A stretch of 64,000 nt of DNA from Allobosea sp. OK403 (lineage in GTDB: Bacteria > Pseudomonadota > Alphaproteobacteria > Rhizobiales > Beijerinckiaceae): the NCBI RefSeq assembly GCF_900113835.1, contig NZ_FOQV01000014.1, positions 1-64,000 on the forward strand. Reading direction: 5' to 3'. Every line of letters begins with the position of its first letter. The stretch's first letter is position 1. The position numbers and the translations under genes were made by a program. Positions 53,186-61,245 of this stretch are shown piece by piece. The notes beneath the pieces were generated by a model. The model searched no databases and was not told the DNA's origin. It worked only from the letters and a program-made list of their open reading frames with translations.

Positions 53186-55423
53186 ATGCCGACACGCAAG
53201 GCTCGATTGTTCGACTACGGCGTGATGGCGCTGGTGGGCGTCAGCATATTGCTCGGCTGCGCCGTCGTGGCGACGTTCTCGGCGATCGGCGCGCGCCAGC
53301 GCGCCACCGAAGAAAGCGTGCGCGAGGATGCCGTCTGGGCGGCCTATCAGCTCGATAGCGAGGTCAAGAAGCTCATCGGGGCCATTCGCGACCTGGAGAA
53401 CGAGTTCACCGGCACAAGGCGCGCGGACGTGACCCTGCGCTACGACATTCTGTACAGCCGCGCGAGCGTGCTCACGAGCGACCATTACGCCGTGAAATTC
53501 GGCGGTGAGACCGAGCTCATCACGCTGGCGCAGGAGGCGCGGCAGCACATCCTGAAGCTCGCCCCGCAGATCGATGCGCTCGATCTCGCCGGTGAGCCGG
53601 CGCGGCAAGTGTCACCGCTGCTGTTCGAACTCGAGACGATGGCCCATCTCTCCGAGCGTCTGCTCAACGTCTCCAATCTCGCCCATTCCCGCATCAGGGT
53701 TCAAGATCGCGCCGAACTGAGATCGATTTACGAGCAGCTGGCGAGCGTGATGACGGCGTTGATCGCGTCGCTGGCGCTGATCGTGATCTATCTCTGCATG
53801 CAATTGCGCCACATCCGCATCGCCAGACGCCGCTTCGAGCGCCTCAGCATCGACAATGCGGACGCCGCCAAGCGCGCGGAGGCCGGCGCGCGCGCCAAGT
53901 CTATCTTCCTGGCCACCATGAGCCACGAGATCCGAACACCGTTGAACGGCATCATCGGCATGGTCGACATCATGCGCGATTCCGTCATGAGCACGGGCCA
54001 GCGCGACAAGCTCGCCGTCATCGGCGACTGCAGCGACACGCTTCTGGCGCTGATCGACGACATCCTCGACTTCTCCAAGCTGGAATCGGGGGTGGTGGAA
54101 TTCGAGCTCGCCCCCTTCGAACTCGGCGAGGTCTGTTCCGCGGTCAGCAATGTGATGGGGCAGCGCGCTCGCGAGAAGGGCATCGCGCTGCATGTCGACA
54201 ATCCGCAGGCTCTCATCACGACGGACGCGACGCGCCTTCGGCAAATCCTGTTCAATCTCGTCGGCAATGCCGTGAAGTTTACCGATAGCGGCTGGGTCAG
54301 GCTGGTCTGCAGCCTGGACCAGGGGGACTGCCTGCGCGTCGAGGTCGAGGATACCGGCATCGGCATCCCGCCCGAGGCCCGCGACCGGCTATTCCAGGAC
54401 TTCAGCCAGCTCGATATCACGATCAAACGCCGCTTCGGCGGCACCGGGCTCGGCCTGGCGATCTGCCGCCGGCTGATCGGCGCGCTGGGTGGCGAGATCG
54501 GCGTCAGCCCGCGCGAGGGCGGAGGCACCCGCTTCTGGTTCACATTGCCCGTCGGCCCGGTCGCGGCATCGCAGGGCGCAACGGCTTCAGCGCTCGCCCA
54601 AGATCCTGCCCAAGATCCTGCCCGTGATCGAAGTTTTTCAGGCCGGATTCTGGTGGCGGAAGACAACCTGATCAATTTCGCCGTCGTCAGCGAATTGCTG
54701 CAGCGCCTCGGCCTTCAGGTGGACCATGCGCCCAATGGCGAGATCGCCGCTCATCTGGTCGGCGCTACGCATTACGACCTCGTCCTGATGGACATGCAGA
54801 TGCCGGTCATGGACGGTCTCGAGGCAACGCGAGCGATCCGTCGACTGGGTCTGGCAACCCTGCCGATCATCGCGCTGACGGCAAACGCGTTCTCGTGCGA
54901 TCGCGAGGATTGTCTGGCGGCCGGCATGAGCGACTTCGTCGCCAAGCCGATCAATCGTGCGAAAATGACGGCCATTCTCGCGAAATGGCTTCCGGGCTAC
55001 GCCTCGACCATCGAACCGCAATCCGATGCGGCGAAGGCCGGGGCTCTCGATGAGGATGGCGGGCCGGGGCTGATCGACCACGCTGCGAGGGACGAATTGC
55101 GGCGCGAGATCGGCGGCGATCTCTTGGACGAGCTGACGCGGGATTTCTGGCCCGACGCGACACGCATGGTCTCAGTCGCGGGCAAGGCCTTCGCCTCGGG
55201 CGAGACCGGCCTCGCGATCCGCGAACTGCACACGCTCAAGGGCGTGGCTGGAACGCTCGGCCTCGTCGCCGTCGCAGCCGCCGCAGAGACCGCCGAGCAC
55301 GCGCTCAAGGCGAGCGGGGCTGCGGACCTGGCCGTGCTTCAGGCAACGCTGCTGCGCACGATCCTGACGATGGAAGCCAGCGACGCCGCGCCGGAACTCG
55401 CGGCGCGCGCAGCGTCTGCATGA
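53186..55423 (+). CDS. Hybrid sensor histidine kinase (HisKA-HATPase-REC-HPt)
   Basis: 745 residues. TM1 about 12-32, a periplasmic sensing domain about 33-190, and TM2 about 190-212 (VMTALIASLALIVIYLCMQL). HisKA H-box has the His near 247 (MSHEIRTPLNGIIG). ATPase N-box is FNLVGNAVKFT; G-boxes are VEDTGIGIPPEARD and FGGTGLGLAICRR. The receiver domain has its Asp in VLMDMQMPVMDG (about 537). A C-terminal HPt domain has phospho-His in RELHTLKGVAGTLG (about 681). A full internal phosphorelay is present; the output regulator is not in the window. It begins 27 bp after the Moco-fold gene. Confidence 0.94.
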   Translation: MPTRKARLFDYGVMALVGVSILLGCAVVATFSAIGARQRATEESVREDAVWAAYQLDSEVKKLIGAIRDLENEFTGTRRADVTLRYDILYSRASVLTSDHYAVKFGGETELITLAQEARQHILKLAPQIDALDLAGEPARQVSPLLFELETMAHLSERLLNVSNLAHSRIRVQDRAELRSIYEQLASVMTALIASLALIVIYLCMQLRHIRIARRRFERLSIDNADAAKRAEAGARAKSIFLATMSHEIRTPLNGIIGMVDIMRDSVMSTGQRDKLAVIGDCSDTLLALIDDILDFSKLESGVVEFELAPFELGEVCSAVSNVMGQRAREKGIALHVDNPQALITTDATRLRQILFNLVGNAVKFTDSGWVRLVCSLDQGDCLRVEVEDTGIGIPPEARDRLFQDFSQLDITIKRRFGGTGLGLAICRRLIGALGGEIGVSPREGGGTRFWFTLPVGPVAASQGATASALAQDPAQDPARDRSFSGRILVAEDNLINFAVVSELLQRLGLQVDHAPNGEIAAHLVGATHYDLVLMDMQMPVMDGLEATRAIRRLGLATLPIIALTANAFSCDREDCLAAGMSDFVAKPINRAKMTAILAKWLPGYASTIEPQSDAAKAGALDEDGGPGLIDHAARDELRREIGGDLLDELTRDFWPDATRMVSVAGKAFASGETGLAIRELHTLKGVAGTLGLVAVAAAAETAEHALKASGAADLAVLQATLLRTILTMEASDAAPELAARAASA
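54596..54631 (+). repeat. 12-bp tandem repeats in the kinase linker
   Basis: GCCCAAGATCCT twice, then GCCCGTGATCGA, encode AQDPAQDPARD between the ATPase and receiver domains. Confidence 0.8.
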
Positions 55424-56032
55424 CGCGCCTCGGTGACCGGCCTGAGAGACAGTCTGGACATGTCCTGAGCCCGCGTCCCGAGAGCCTGGCCGATACTGTG
55501 AGCAAGGCTTTCAGCCGGTTGGAATTTCGGGAAACGCGCCGTCATCCCGGGCGACTGCAAGGAGACCCGGGATCCATTCCGGAACCTCACTCGCAAGAGC
55601 AGGATGCGAAAAAGTGGGAACCGGTTTTTCGCATTGATCCTGCTCTCACTCTTTGACGAGAGACGGATTCAGACTTCAGACGGGATCACTCCGTGATTCC
55701 GTCTGAAGTCATCCGGCTCTGGCGCTCCGGAATGGATCCCGGATCGGCGCCGCTGACGCGGCTTGTCCGGGATGACGGCGCGTTTTTCCGTGATGTTCAA
55801 GCTTTGGACAATAGCGGTATCGTTGTCGGCCAGCCTCTCAAGATGAGGGCTCACATGCCCTAGCGGGCACTGAGAGCCCGTGCGACCTTTCAGGGATTTT
55901 CGGGGGCACGGCCGTTCCGGCCGGCACAGCCCGAAAGCCAACTTGCCCGGAAGCCGCCCTGCCCTCCAGCCGCCCTGCCCTATCAGTCGAGCTGCCCTCC
56001 AGCCGCCCTGCCCCGTCAATCGGCTTGCCTCT
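55424..56032. repeat. Intergenic region with type A palindrome, hairpin (type C) and 33-bp tandem repeat
   Basis: 609 bp, no gene. At 55465-55856 outer inverted arms (CCTGAGCCCGCG..GAGAGCCTGGCC and GGCCAGCCTCTCAAGATGAG) enclose type A palindromic halves at 55541-55590 and 55720-55785. Inside sits a hairpin at 55597-55646. From 55951 to about 56045 an imperfect repeat of period 33 (GCCCTCCAGCCGCCCTGCCC at 55961 and 55994) runs up to and into the 3' end of the permease gene. Confidence 0.55.
55597..55646. repeat. Type C hairpin GCGAAAAA...TTTTTCGC (copy 1)
   Basis: GAGCAGGATGCGAAAAA pairs with TTTTTCGCAT..ATCCTGCTC around the loop GTGGGAACCGG. The same core in reverse orientation is at 62808-62857. 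It could act as a bidirectional terminator, but its recurrence fits a dispersed repeat. Confidence 0.6.
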
Positions 56033-56950
56033 TCAATCGACTTGCCGGCGCGGGTTGAGCACGTCGCGCAGATGGTCGCCGATCAGGTTGATCGCGACCA
56101 CGGTCGCGAGCAAAGCGAGGCCGGGATAGAAGCTGATCCAGAACTTGCCCGAGAGCATGTACTGGTAGCCATTGGCGATCAGCATGCCGAGACTCGGCTC
56201 GGTCACGGGCACGCCGAGACCGAGAAAGGAGAGCGTCGCCTCCAGCGCGATGGCGCGCGCGATCTGCACGGTGGCGATCACCATCAATGGCGGCAGGCAG
56301 TTGGGCAGGAGATGGCGCCACAGGATGCGCATCGGCCGCGCGCCCATGGCGCGGGCCGCCTCGATATACTCCTTGCGGCTTTCGATCAGCGCGCTGGCGC
56401 GGGCGGTGCGGGCATAGGTCGCCCATTCCACGATGACGAGCGCGAGCACGACATTGGCGATGCCCTTGCCGAGGAAGGCGAGGATCATCAGCGCGATCAG
56501 GATGGTCGGAAAGGAAAGCTGCAGGTCGACCAGCCGCATCAGCGCGGTCTCGATGCGCCCGCCGGCATAGGCGGCAAACAGGCCAAGCGTGGTGCCCACC
56601 GCTGCCGCCAGCAGGGCCGATGCGATGCCGACGAACAGCGAGATCCGCAGGCCGTAGAGAATGGCCGAGAGCATGTCGCGGCCCTGGTCGTCGCTGCCCA
56701 GCCAAAAGGTCATGCCCGTGCCCGAAACCGCGCCCGGCGGCAGGCGCCCGTCCAGGATGTCGAGCTGCATCAGGTCGTAAGGGTTCTGCGGCGAGATCCA
56801 GGGCGCCAGCAATGCGGCCAGCACGATCGCCGCAAAGGCGACGAGGCCTGCCATGGCGAGATGCGAGGAGGCGAAGGCGCGCAGGAAGCGGCGCAGCGGC
56901 GTCGCGCGCGGTGGGCTCGCAATCTCTGCGCTTGAGGCCGGCGCGCTCAT
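56033..56950 (-). CDS. ABC transporter permease, oligopeptide/dipeptide type (DppC-like)
   Basis: 305 residues. N-terminal cytoplasmic part, TM1 LAMAGLVAFAAIVLAALLAP, then the OppC motif GTDDQGRD-like GSDDQGRDMLSAILYGLRIS and five further helices with the coupling loop KEYIEAARAMGARPMRILWR. C-terminus PDRRPS-like GDHLRDVLNPRRQVD. Overlaps dppB-like by 4 bp. No ATPase or solute-binding gene follows; the sequence after its stop is repeats and a kinase gene. Confidence 0.93.
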   Translation of the reverse strand: MSAPASSAEIASPPRATPLRRFLRAFASSHLAMAGLVAFAAIVLAALLAPWISPQNPYDLMQLDILDGRLPPGAVSGTGMTFWLGSDDQGRDMLSAILYGLRISLFVGIASALLAAAVGTTLGLFAAYAGGRIETALMRLVDLQLSFPTILIALMILAFLGKGIANVVLALVIVEWATYARTARASALIESRKEYIEAARAMGARPMRILWRHLLPNCLPPLMVIATVQIARAIALEATLSFLGLGVPVTEPSLGMLIANGYQYMLSGKFWISFYPGLALLATVVAINLIGDHLRDVLNPRRQVD

Positions 56951-57918
56951 CGGCCGATCCTCACGCGCGGATCGAGCGCCGTGTAGAGGCAGTCGACCAG
57001 CAGGTTGATGATCACGAACATCAGCACGATGATCATGAGATAGGCCACGATCATCGGCCGATCCAGCACATGGATGCTGTCGATGATCAGCTTGCCCATG
57101 CCGGGCCAGGCGAAGATCGTCTCCGTGACCACGGAGAAGGCGATCACCGAGCCGAATTCGAGCCCGATGATGGTGACAACCGGGATCATGATGTTCTTCA
57201 AAAGGTGCCGGAAGATGACCTTGCCCTCGGGCAGGCCCTTGGCGCGCGCCGTGCGGATGAAGTCCTGGGGCACGACCTCGCGGGTCTCGGCCCGCACCAG
57301 CCGCATCACCAGCGAGATCTTGAACAGCGCCAGGTTGAGCGCCGGCAGCACGAGATGCTGCAGGCCGTCGAGCGTCAGGAAGGACCAGCCGATGCCGAGG
57401 AACACCCTGGTCTCGCCACGCCCGCCCGAGGGCAGCCAGCCGAGCTGCACCGCAAAGACCATGATCAGCAGCAGGCCGACCCAGAAGCCCGGCAGGGAGA
57501 AGCCAAGGATCGAGCCGGTCATCAGCACGCGCGCCAGCGGCGCGTTGGGCTTGAGGCCGGCATAGAGACCCAGCGGAATGCCGATGAAGGTCGCCAGCAG
57601 CATGGCGCAGACGGCGAGTTCGAGCGTCGCCGGCATGCGCTGCAGGATGATCTTCAGGGCAGGCTCGTTATAGACGAAGCTGCGGCCGAGATCGCCATGC
57701 AGCGCCCCGTTCAGGAAGGACAGATACTGTGCCCAGAGCGGGCGATCGAGCCCGAAGGCGGCGATCGCGCGCAGCCGCTCGGCCTGGTCGGCATCGGGCG
57801 AGATCAGCACCGCGACAGGGTCGCCGATGACGCTGATGCCGATGAAGACGATCACCGTCATCGCCAGCATGACGAACCCGGCCTGGAGCAGGCGCTGAAG
57901 GAACCATCCGGCCATCAT
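56947..57918 (-). CDS. ABC transporter permease, oligopeptide/dipeptide type (DppB-like)
   Basis: 323 residues, two ATGs in a row at 57918/57915. DppB-type sequence: FLQRLLQAGFVMLAMTVIVF, GDPVAVLISPDADQAERLRA, GLDRPLWAQYLSFLNGALHG, DLGRSFVYNEPALKIILQRM, the coupling loop DFIRTARAKGLPEGKVIFRH and LVDCLYTALDPRVRIG at the end. Forms the pore with the DppC-like protein. Starts 8 bp after the acyl-CoA ligase gene's stop. Confidence 0.93.
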   Translation of the reverse strand: MMAGWFLQRLLQAGFVMLAMTVIVFIGISVIGDPVAVLISPDADQAERLRAIAAFGLDRPLWAQYLSFLNGALHGDLGRSFVYNEPALKIILQRMPATLELAVCAMLLATFIGIPLGLYAGLKPNAPLARVLMTGSILGFSLPGFWVGLLLIMVFAVQLGWLPSGGRGETRVFLGIGWSFLTLDGLQHLVLPALNLALFKISLVMRLVRAETREVVPQDFIRTARAKGLPEGKVIFRHLLKNIMIPVVTIIGLEFGSVIAFSVVTETIFAWPGMGKLIIDSIHVLDRPMIVAYLMIIVLMFVIINLLVDCLYTALDPRVRIGR

Positions 57919-57925
57919 TCCCCCG

Positions 57926-59503
57926 CTACCTGCCGAGCTTCGAGCCGGCGCCTTCGCGGTCGAAGCACGCGGCGACGCTGCGGCTCAGCTCGCTTTTCCT
58001 GATGCGCTGCGTCGGCGTCTTCGGGAATTCGTCGATGCCCTCGATATAGCGCGGAATCTGGAAATAGGGCAGCCGCTCCTCGCACCAGGCGGCGAGGCCG
58101 GCCGGGTCGAGTGCGCGGCCAGGCGCAGGCCGGATGAAGAGCTTGAGGTCGTCATCGCCCATCTCGCTGGGCACGCCGATCAGCGCGCATTCCTCGATCT
58201 CGTCATGGGTCAGGACGACGCGCTCGACCTCCCAGGCCGAGATGTTGACGCCGCGCCGCCTGACGCTGTCCTTCTTGCGCCCGCAGTAGAACAGGAAGCC
58301 GTCCTCGTCGCGGCGGGCGAGGTCGCCGGTCGAGAACCAGCCATCCCTGACGAGCGCCGCACCCGCCTCCTCCATGCGGAAATAGCCCTTGAAGGCGAGG
58401 CCGGGCTCGCGCGGCAACACCACGATCTCGCCGGGCTCGCCGACCGCGACCTCGGCGCCCGCCTCGTCGAGCAGGCGCACCTCATAGAAGGGCAAGGGCC
58501 TGCCGCAGGAGCCGAGCCGGCCCTCCGGGTTGATCGTGACGAAGGTCGTCATCTCCGAGAGGCCGTAGCCCTCATAGAGCGAGACGCCGAAGCGCTCCTC
58601 GAAAGCGCGCCAGACATCGAGCGGGCAGCCGCCGCCCCAGGCCATCCGGACCTTGTGCTCGCGGTCGCGTGGGCTTGCCGGCTGCTTCAGCAGCAGCGGC
58701 AGCACGCCGCCGAGATAATGGATATGGGTGACGTCGTAGCGGCGCACCTGCTCCCAGAATTGCGAGGCGCTGAACTTCTCGACCATGGCGAGCGTGATCG
58801 GCTGCATCAGCGCCGCGATCAGCACCGCGACGCCGGCGCCGTGATGCAGCGGCTCCCAGAGCAGGAAGACGTCGCCCGCGCCCGCCCCGGTCAGGGCAAG
58901 CGTGCCCATCGGGCCGGCGCGCAGGCTGCGGTCGGTCTTGAGCACGCCCTTCGGTTCGCCGGTGGTGCCGGAGCTGGGGGTGATCGCGATGATGTCGTCG
59001 GCCGCGACCGTGACCGGCGGCGGCAAGGGGCTGCCGCGCTCGAGCAGGCTGGCGAGGCTGCCCTCGCCATCGCCGCCGCGCCAGAACACCGCAAGCCCCG
59101 GCAACCGCGCGAGGACCGGCGCGAGCGGCTCGGCATAGGCCGCATCCGCGATCAGCGCATGCGGCTCGAAGCGGTCGAAGACGAAATCGAGCGCCGCACC
59201 CTTGAGATGGGTGTTGACGGGAATGCGCAGGAGCCCGGCCTTGGCCAGCGCGAAGATGACGATGATGTGCTCGGGATGGCTCGGCAGCATCACCGCGACG
59301 CGGTCGCCCTGCTTCAGCCCGGTTGCGAGCAGCGCATTGGCGAGGCGGTTGATGGCGGCGTCGAGCCGGCCGATCGTCCAGCTCTCCTGCCCGAAGCGGC
59401 AATAGACATGATCCGGATCGCTGGCGGCGCGCCGGTCCCAGAGCTGGCTGATGGTGATCTCGTCTGTCTGCATGTCTTGCGTCTGCATCTCTCGAATCTG
59501 CAT
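57926..59503 (-). CDS. CaiC-like acyl-CoA ligase (AMP-binding)
   Basis: 525 residues from ATG 59503; two further in-frame ATGs (59488, 59473) and a TTG at 59536 are alternatives. AMP-binding motifs: ITPSSGTTGEPKGVLKT, EGYGLSEMTTF, STGDLARRDEDGFLFY, and the ligase hinge RKKDSVRRRGVNISAWEVE typical of crotonobetaine/carnitine-CoA ligase-like enzymes. Catalytic Lys in PKTPTQRIRKSEL. Forms an acyl-AMP, then acyl-CoA. Upstream of dppB/dppC-like genes in the same operon, divergent from the enoyl-CoA hydratase gene. Substrate is probably an imported organic acid or amino-acid derivative. Confidence 0.9.
   Translation of the reverse strand: MQIREMQTQDMQTDEITISQLWDRRAASDPDHVYCRFGQESWTIGRLDAAINRLANALLATGLKQGDRVAVMLPSHPEHIIVIFALAKAGLLRIPVNTHLKGAALDFVFDRFEPHALIADAAYAEPLAPVLARLPGLAVFWRGGDGEGSLASLLERGSPLPPPVTVAADDIIAITPSSGTTGEPKGVLKTDRSLRAGPMGTLALTGAGAGDVFLLWEPLHHGAGVAVLIAALMQPITLAMVEKFSASQFWEQVRRYDVTHIHYLGGVLPLLLKQPASPRDREHKVRMAWGGGCPLDVWRAFEERFGVSLYEGYGLSEMTTFVTINPEGRLGSCGRPLPFYEVRLLDEAGAEVAVGEPGEIVVLPREPGLAFKGYFRMEEAGAALVRDGWFSTGDLARRDEDGFLFYCGRKKDSVRRRGVNISAWEVERVVLTHDEIEECALIGVPSEMGDDDLKLFIRPAPGRALDPAGLAAWCEERLPYFQIPRYIEGIDEFPKTPTQRIRKSELSRSVAACFDREGAGSKLGR
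59459..59503 (-). repeat. Three 15-bp tandem repeats at the acyl-CoA ligase N-terminus, each with an ATG
   Basis: On the minus strand ATGCAGATTCGAGAG, ATGCAGACGCAAGAC and ATGCAGACAGACGAG run head to tail. Each unit begins with an in-frame ATG, so the gene has three equivalent start codons 15 nt apart. No strong Shine-Dalgarno singles out one of them. Confidence 0.85.
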
Positions 59504-59547
59504 GAGGCGGCCCGCGCGGTCATTATCGATATACAATAACTATAATT

Positions 59548-59561
59548 GAATATTGATATTC
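59548..59561. promoter_or_regulatory. Palindrome upstream of the acyl-CoA ligase
   Basis: GAATATTGATATTC is a perfect 14-bp palindrome in the AT-rich divergent region, 45-58 bp before the ligase ATG. A candidate operator for the local IclR or another regulator. Confidence 0.5.
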
Positions 59562-59601
59562 GCTTGCGCCGCTGTCAAGCGGCCGGCCGCCCCAGTCGCG
59601 G

Positions 59602-59640
59602 TTGACAGGCCGCCGCACCATTCATAATAATGATTATTAT
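59602..59640 (+). promoter_or_regulatory. Sigma-70-like promoter overlapped by a 17-bp palindrome
   Basis: A consensus -35 TTGACA at 59602-59607 is followed after 17 bp by TAATAA (59625-59630), which lies within the perfect palindrome ATAATAATGATTATTAT at 59624-59640 (centre G). It lies 27 bp before the enoyl-CoA hydratase ATG. A repressor binding the palindrome would block the -10 region (inference). Confidence 0.6.
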
Positions 59641-59666
59641 ATAGCAATATCTACGGAGCAAGCGCC

Positions 59667-60443
59667 ATGGCCGATATCGAGCGCGAGCGGCGCGGCAGCG
59701 TCGCCATCGTCGCGATCAATCGCCCCGCCAAGCGCAATGCCCTGAACGCCGCGGCCTGGCAGGCGCTCGGGGACAGCTTCGTCGCGTTGCGCTCCGATCC
59801 CGCGATCCGCGCCATCATCCTGACCGGGCGGGGCGGCGCCTTCTGCGCCGGCGACGAGATCGGCGCCTTTGCCGCGGTTCGCGATGATCCCCCGGCGCGA
59901 CAGGCCTATTGGGATGCGATCATGGCCTGCTATGCCGCCGTCTCCGCCTCATCGGTGCCGGTGATCGCGGCGGTCAGCGGGCCTTGCGTCGGCGGCGGCT
60001 GCACGCTGGCGCTGCGGGCCGATTTCCGGGTCGCCGACGCGACCGCCCGCTTCGGTGTGCCGCCGGCCAAGCTCGGGCTGGTCTACCCGGCCGACTCGAC
60101 CCAGCTTCTCGCCGCCACTGCCGGCGTCAGTATGGCCAGGCGCATGCTCTATACCGGCGAGCTCATCGATGCGCGCGCAGCCCTCGCCTGCGGCCTGGTC
60201 TCGGAGGTGGTCGAGGGCGATGTCGTCGAGGCGGCGCTGCGCCTGGCCGAGCCGATGATCGCCAATGCGCCGATCTCGATCCGAGCCGCCAAGCTCGCCT
60301 GCGATGCGATGCTGCAGGGAAGGCTTCCCGAAGTCGCAGCCGAGATCGCCGCCCTCTCCGACCTGGCCGACCGCAGCGCCGATTACCGCGAGGGCTCGCT
60401 CGCCTTCGCGCAGAAGCGCAAGCCGGTTTTTACGGGCAGCTGA
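59667..60443 (+). CDS. Enoyl-CoA hydratase/isomerase family protein
   Basis: 258 residues. Crotonase landmarks: NRPAKRNALNAAAWQALGDS, the first oxyanion loop AFCAGDEIGAFAA, and the second loop GPCVGGGCTLALRADFRVA. FGVPPAKLGLVYPADSTQLL lacks the canonical hydratase Glu in the usual form, so isomerase or lyase activity is possible. Divergent from the CaiC-like ligase and preceded by its own promoter. It would act on the acyl-CoA the ligases make. Confidence 0.9.
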   Translation: MADIERERRGSVAIVAINRPAKRNALNAAAWQALGDSFVALRSDPAIRAIILTGRGGAFCAGDEIGAFAAVRDDPPARQAYWDAIMACYAAVSASSVPVIAAVSGPCVGGGCTLALRADFRVADATARFGVPPAKLGLVYPADSTQLLAATAGVSMARRMLYTGELIDARAALACGLVSEVVEGDVVEAALRLAEPMIANAPISIRAAKLACDAMLQGRLPEVAAEIAALSDLADRSADYREGSLAFAQKRKPVFTGS

Positions 60444-60452
60444 GGGGGCGCA

Positions 60453-61184
60453 GTGAGCTCACCATTTAGCCGAGCGCGACGCCAACCGGACAGGTCACGG
60501 CGCATGACGGCAGGGCTCGGGGAACCCTCTCCTGTAAGGAGAGGGCAGGGTGAGGTGTCGGCCGCTTTCCGCATAAGGCTCGTGTGCGCTGCGGTGAGGT
60601 CTGCACCTCGCTGGTCCAGGGGCCGACACCTCACCCCTGCCCCTCTCACTGATCTCGGGCATGCCCGAGATCAGCACTCAAAGTGTCGAAGTCGGGTAAA
60701 CCCGACTTCGATGCAGGAGAAGGGTTCCCCGCGCCGACTAGACTTCGGGCCGCGCTCTTCCCTTCTCCCCTCGCGGGAGAAGGTGGCTCGGCGAAGCCGA
60801 GACGGATGAGGGGGCGCCGTGAGCTCACCATTTAGCCGAACGCGACGCCAACCTGACAGGGCACGGCGCATGACGTCAGGGCTCGGGGAACCCTCTCCTG
60901 TAAGGAGAGGGCAGGGTGAGGTGTCGGCCGCTTTCCGCATGAGGCTCGTGTGCGCTGCGGTGAGGTCTGCACCTCGCTGGTCCAGGGGCCGACACCTCAT
61001 CCCTGCCCTTCTCACTGATCTCGGGCATGCCCGAGATCAGCACTCAAAGTGTCGAAGTCGGGTAGACCCGACTTCGATGCAGGAGAAGGGTTCCCCGCGT
61101 TGGCTGGACTTCGGGCTGCGCGTCATTCCGGACGCAGCGGAGCGCAGACCCGGGATGACGGCGCGGTTGTCGCTGGGGGGCTAG
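60453..61184. repeat. 366-bp tandem duplication containing hairpin-armed elements (type B, copies 2 and 3)
   Basis: GTGAGCTCACCATTTAGCCG begins at 60453 and at 60819; the following ~300 bp are over 95% alike. Each copy has a left arm GGGGAACCCTCTCC..GGAGAGGGCAGGG (60519, 60885) and a right arm CCCCTGCCCCTCTC..GGAGAAGGGTTCCCC. The right arm's hairpin is opened by a ~68-bp insert holding two perfect stems, at 60651-60672 and 60688-60709 (second copy 61017-61038 and 61054-61075). A type A half block follows at 61120-61161. No gene is present in this 802-bp gap. Confidence 0.75.
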
Positions 61185-61245
61185 GCCTTTGAGGGCTGGA
61201 ATTTCTAGACGGGCGCTGAGCCCTGCGGATCAGAAGGACGACGCC

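Noticed and set aside
60453-61184. Possible insertion sequence
   Set aside because: No transposase frame and no clear target-site duplication; better described as a non-coding tandem repeat.
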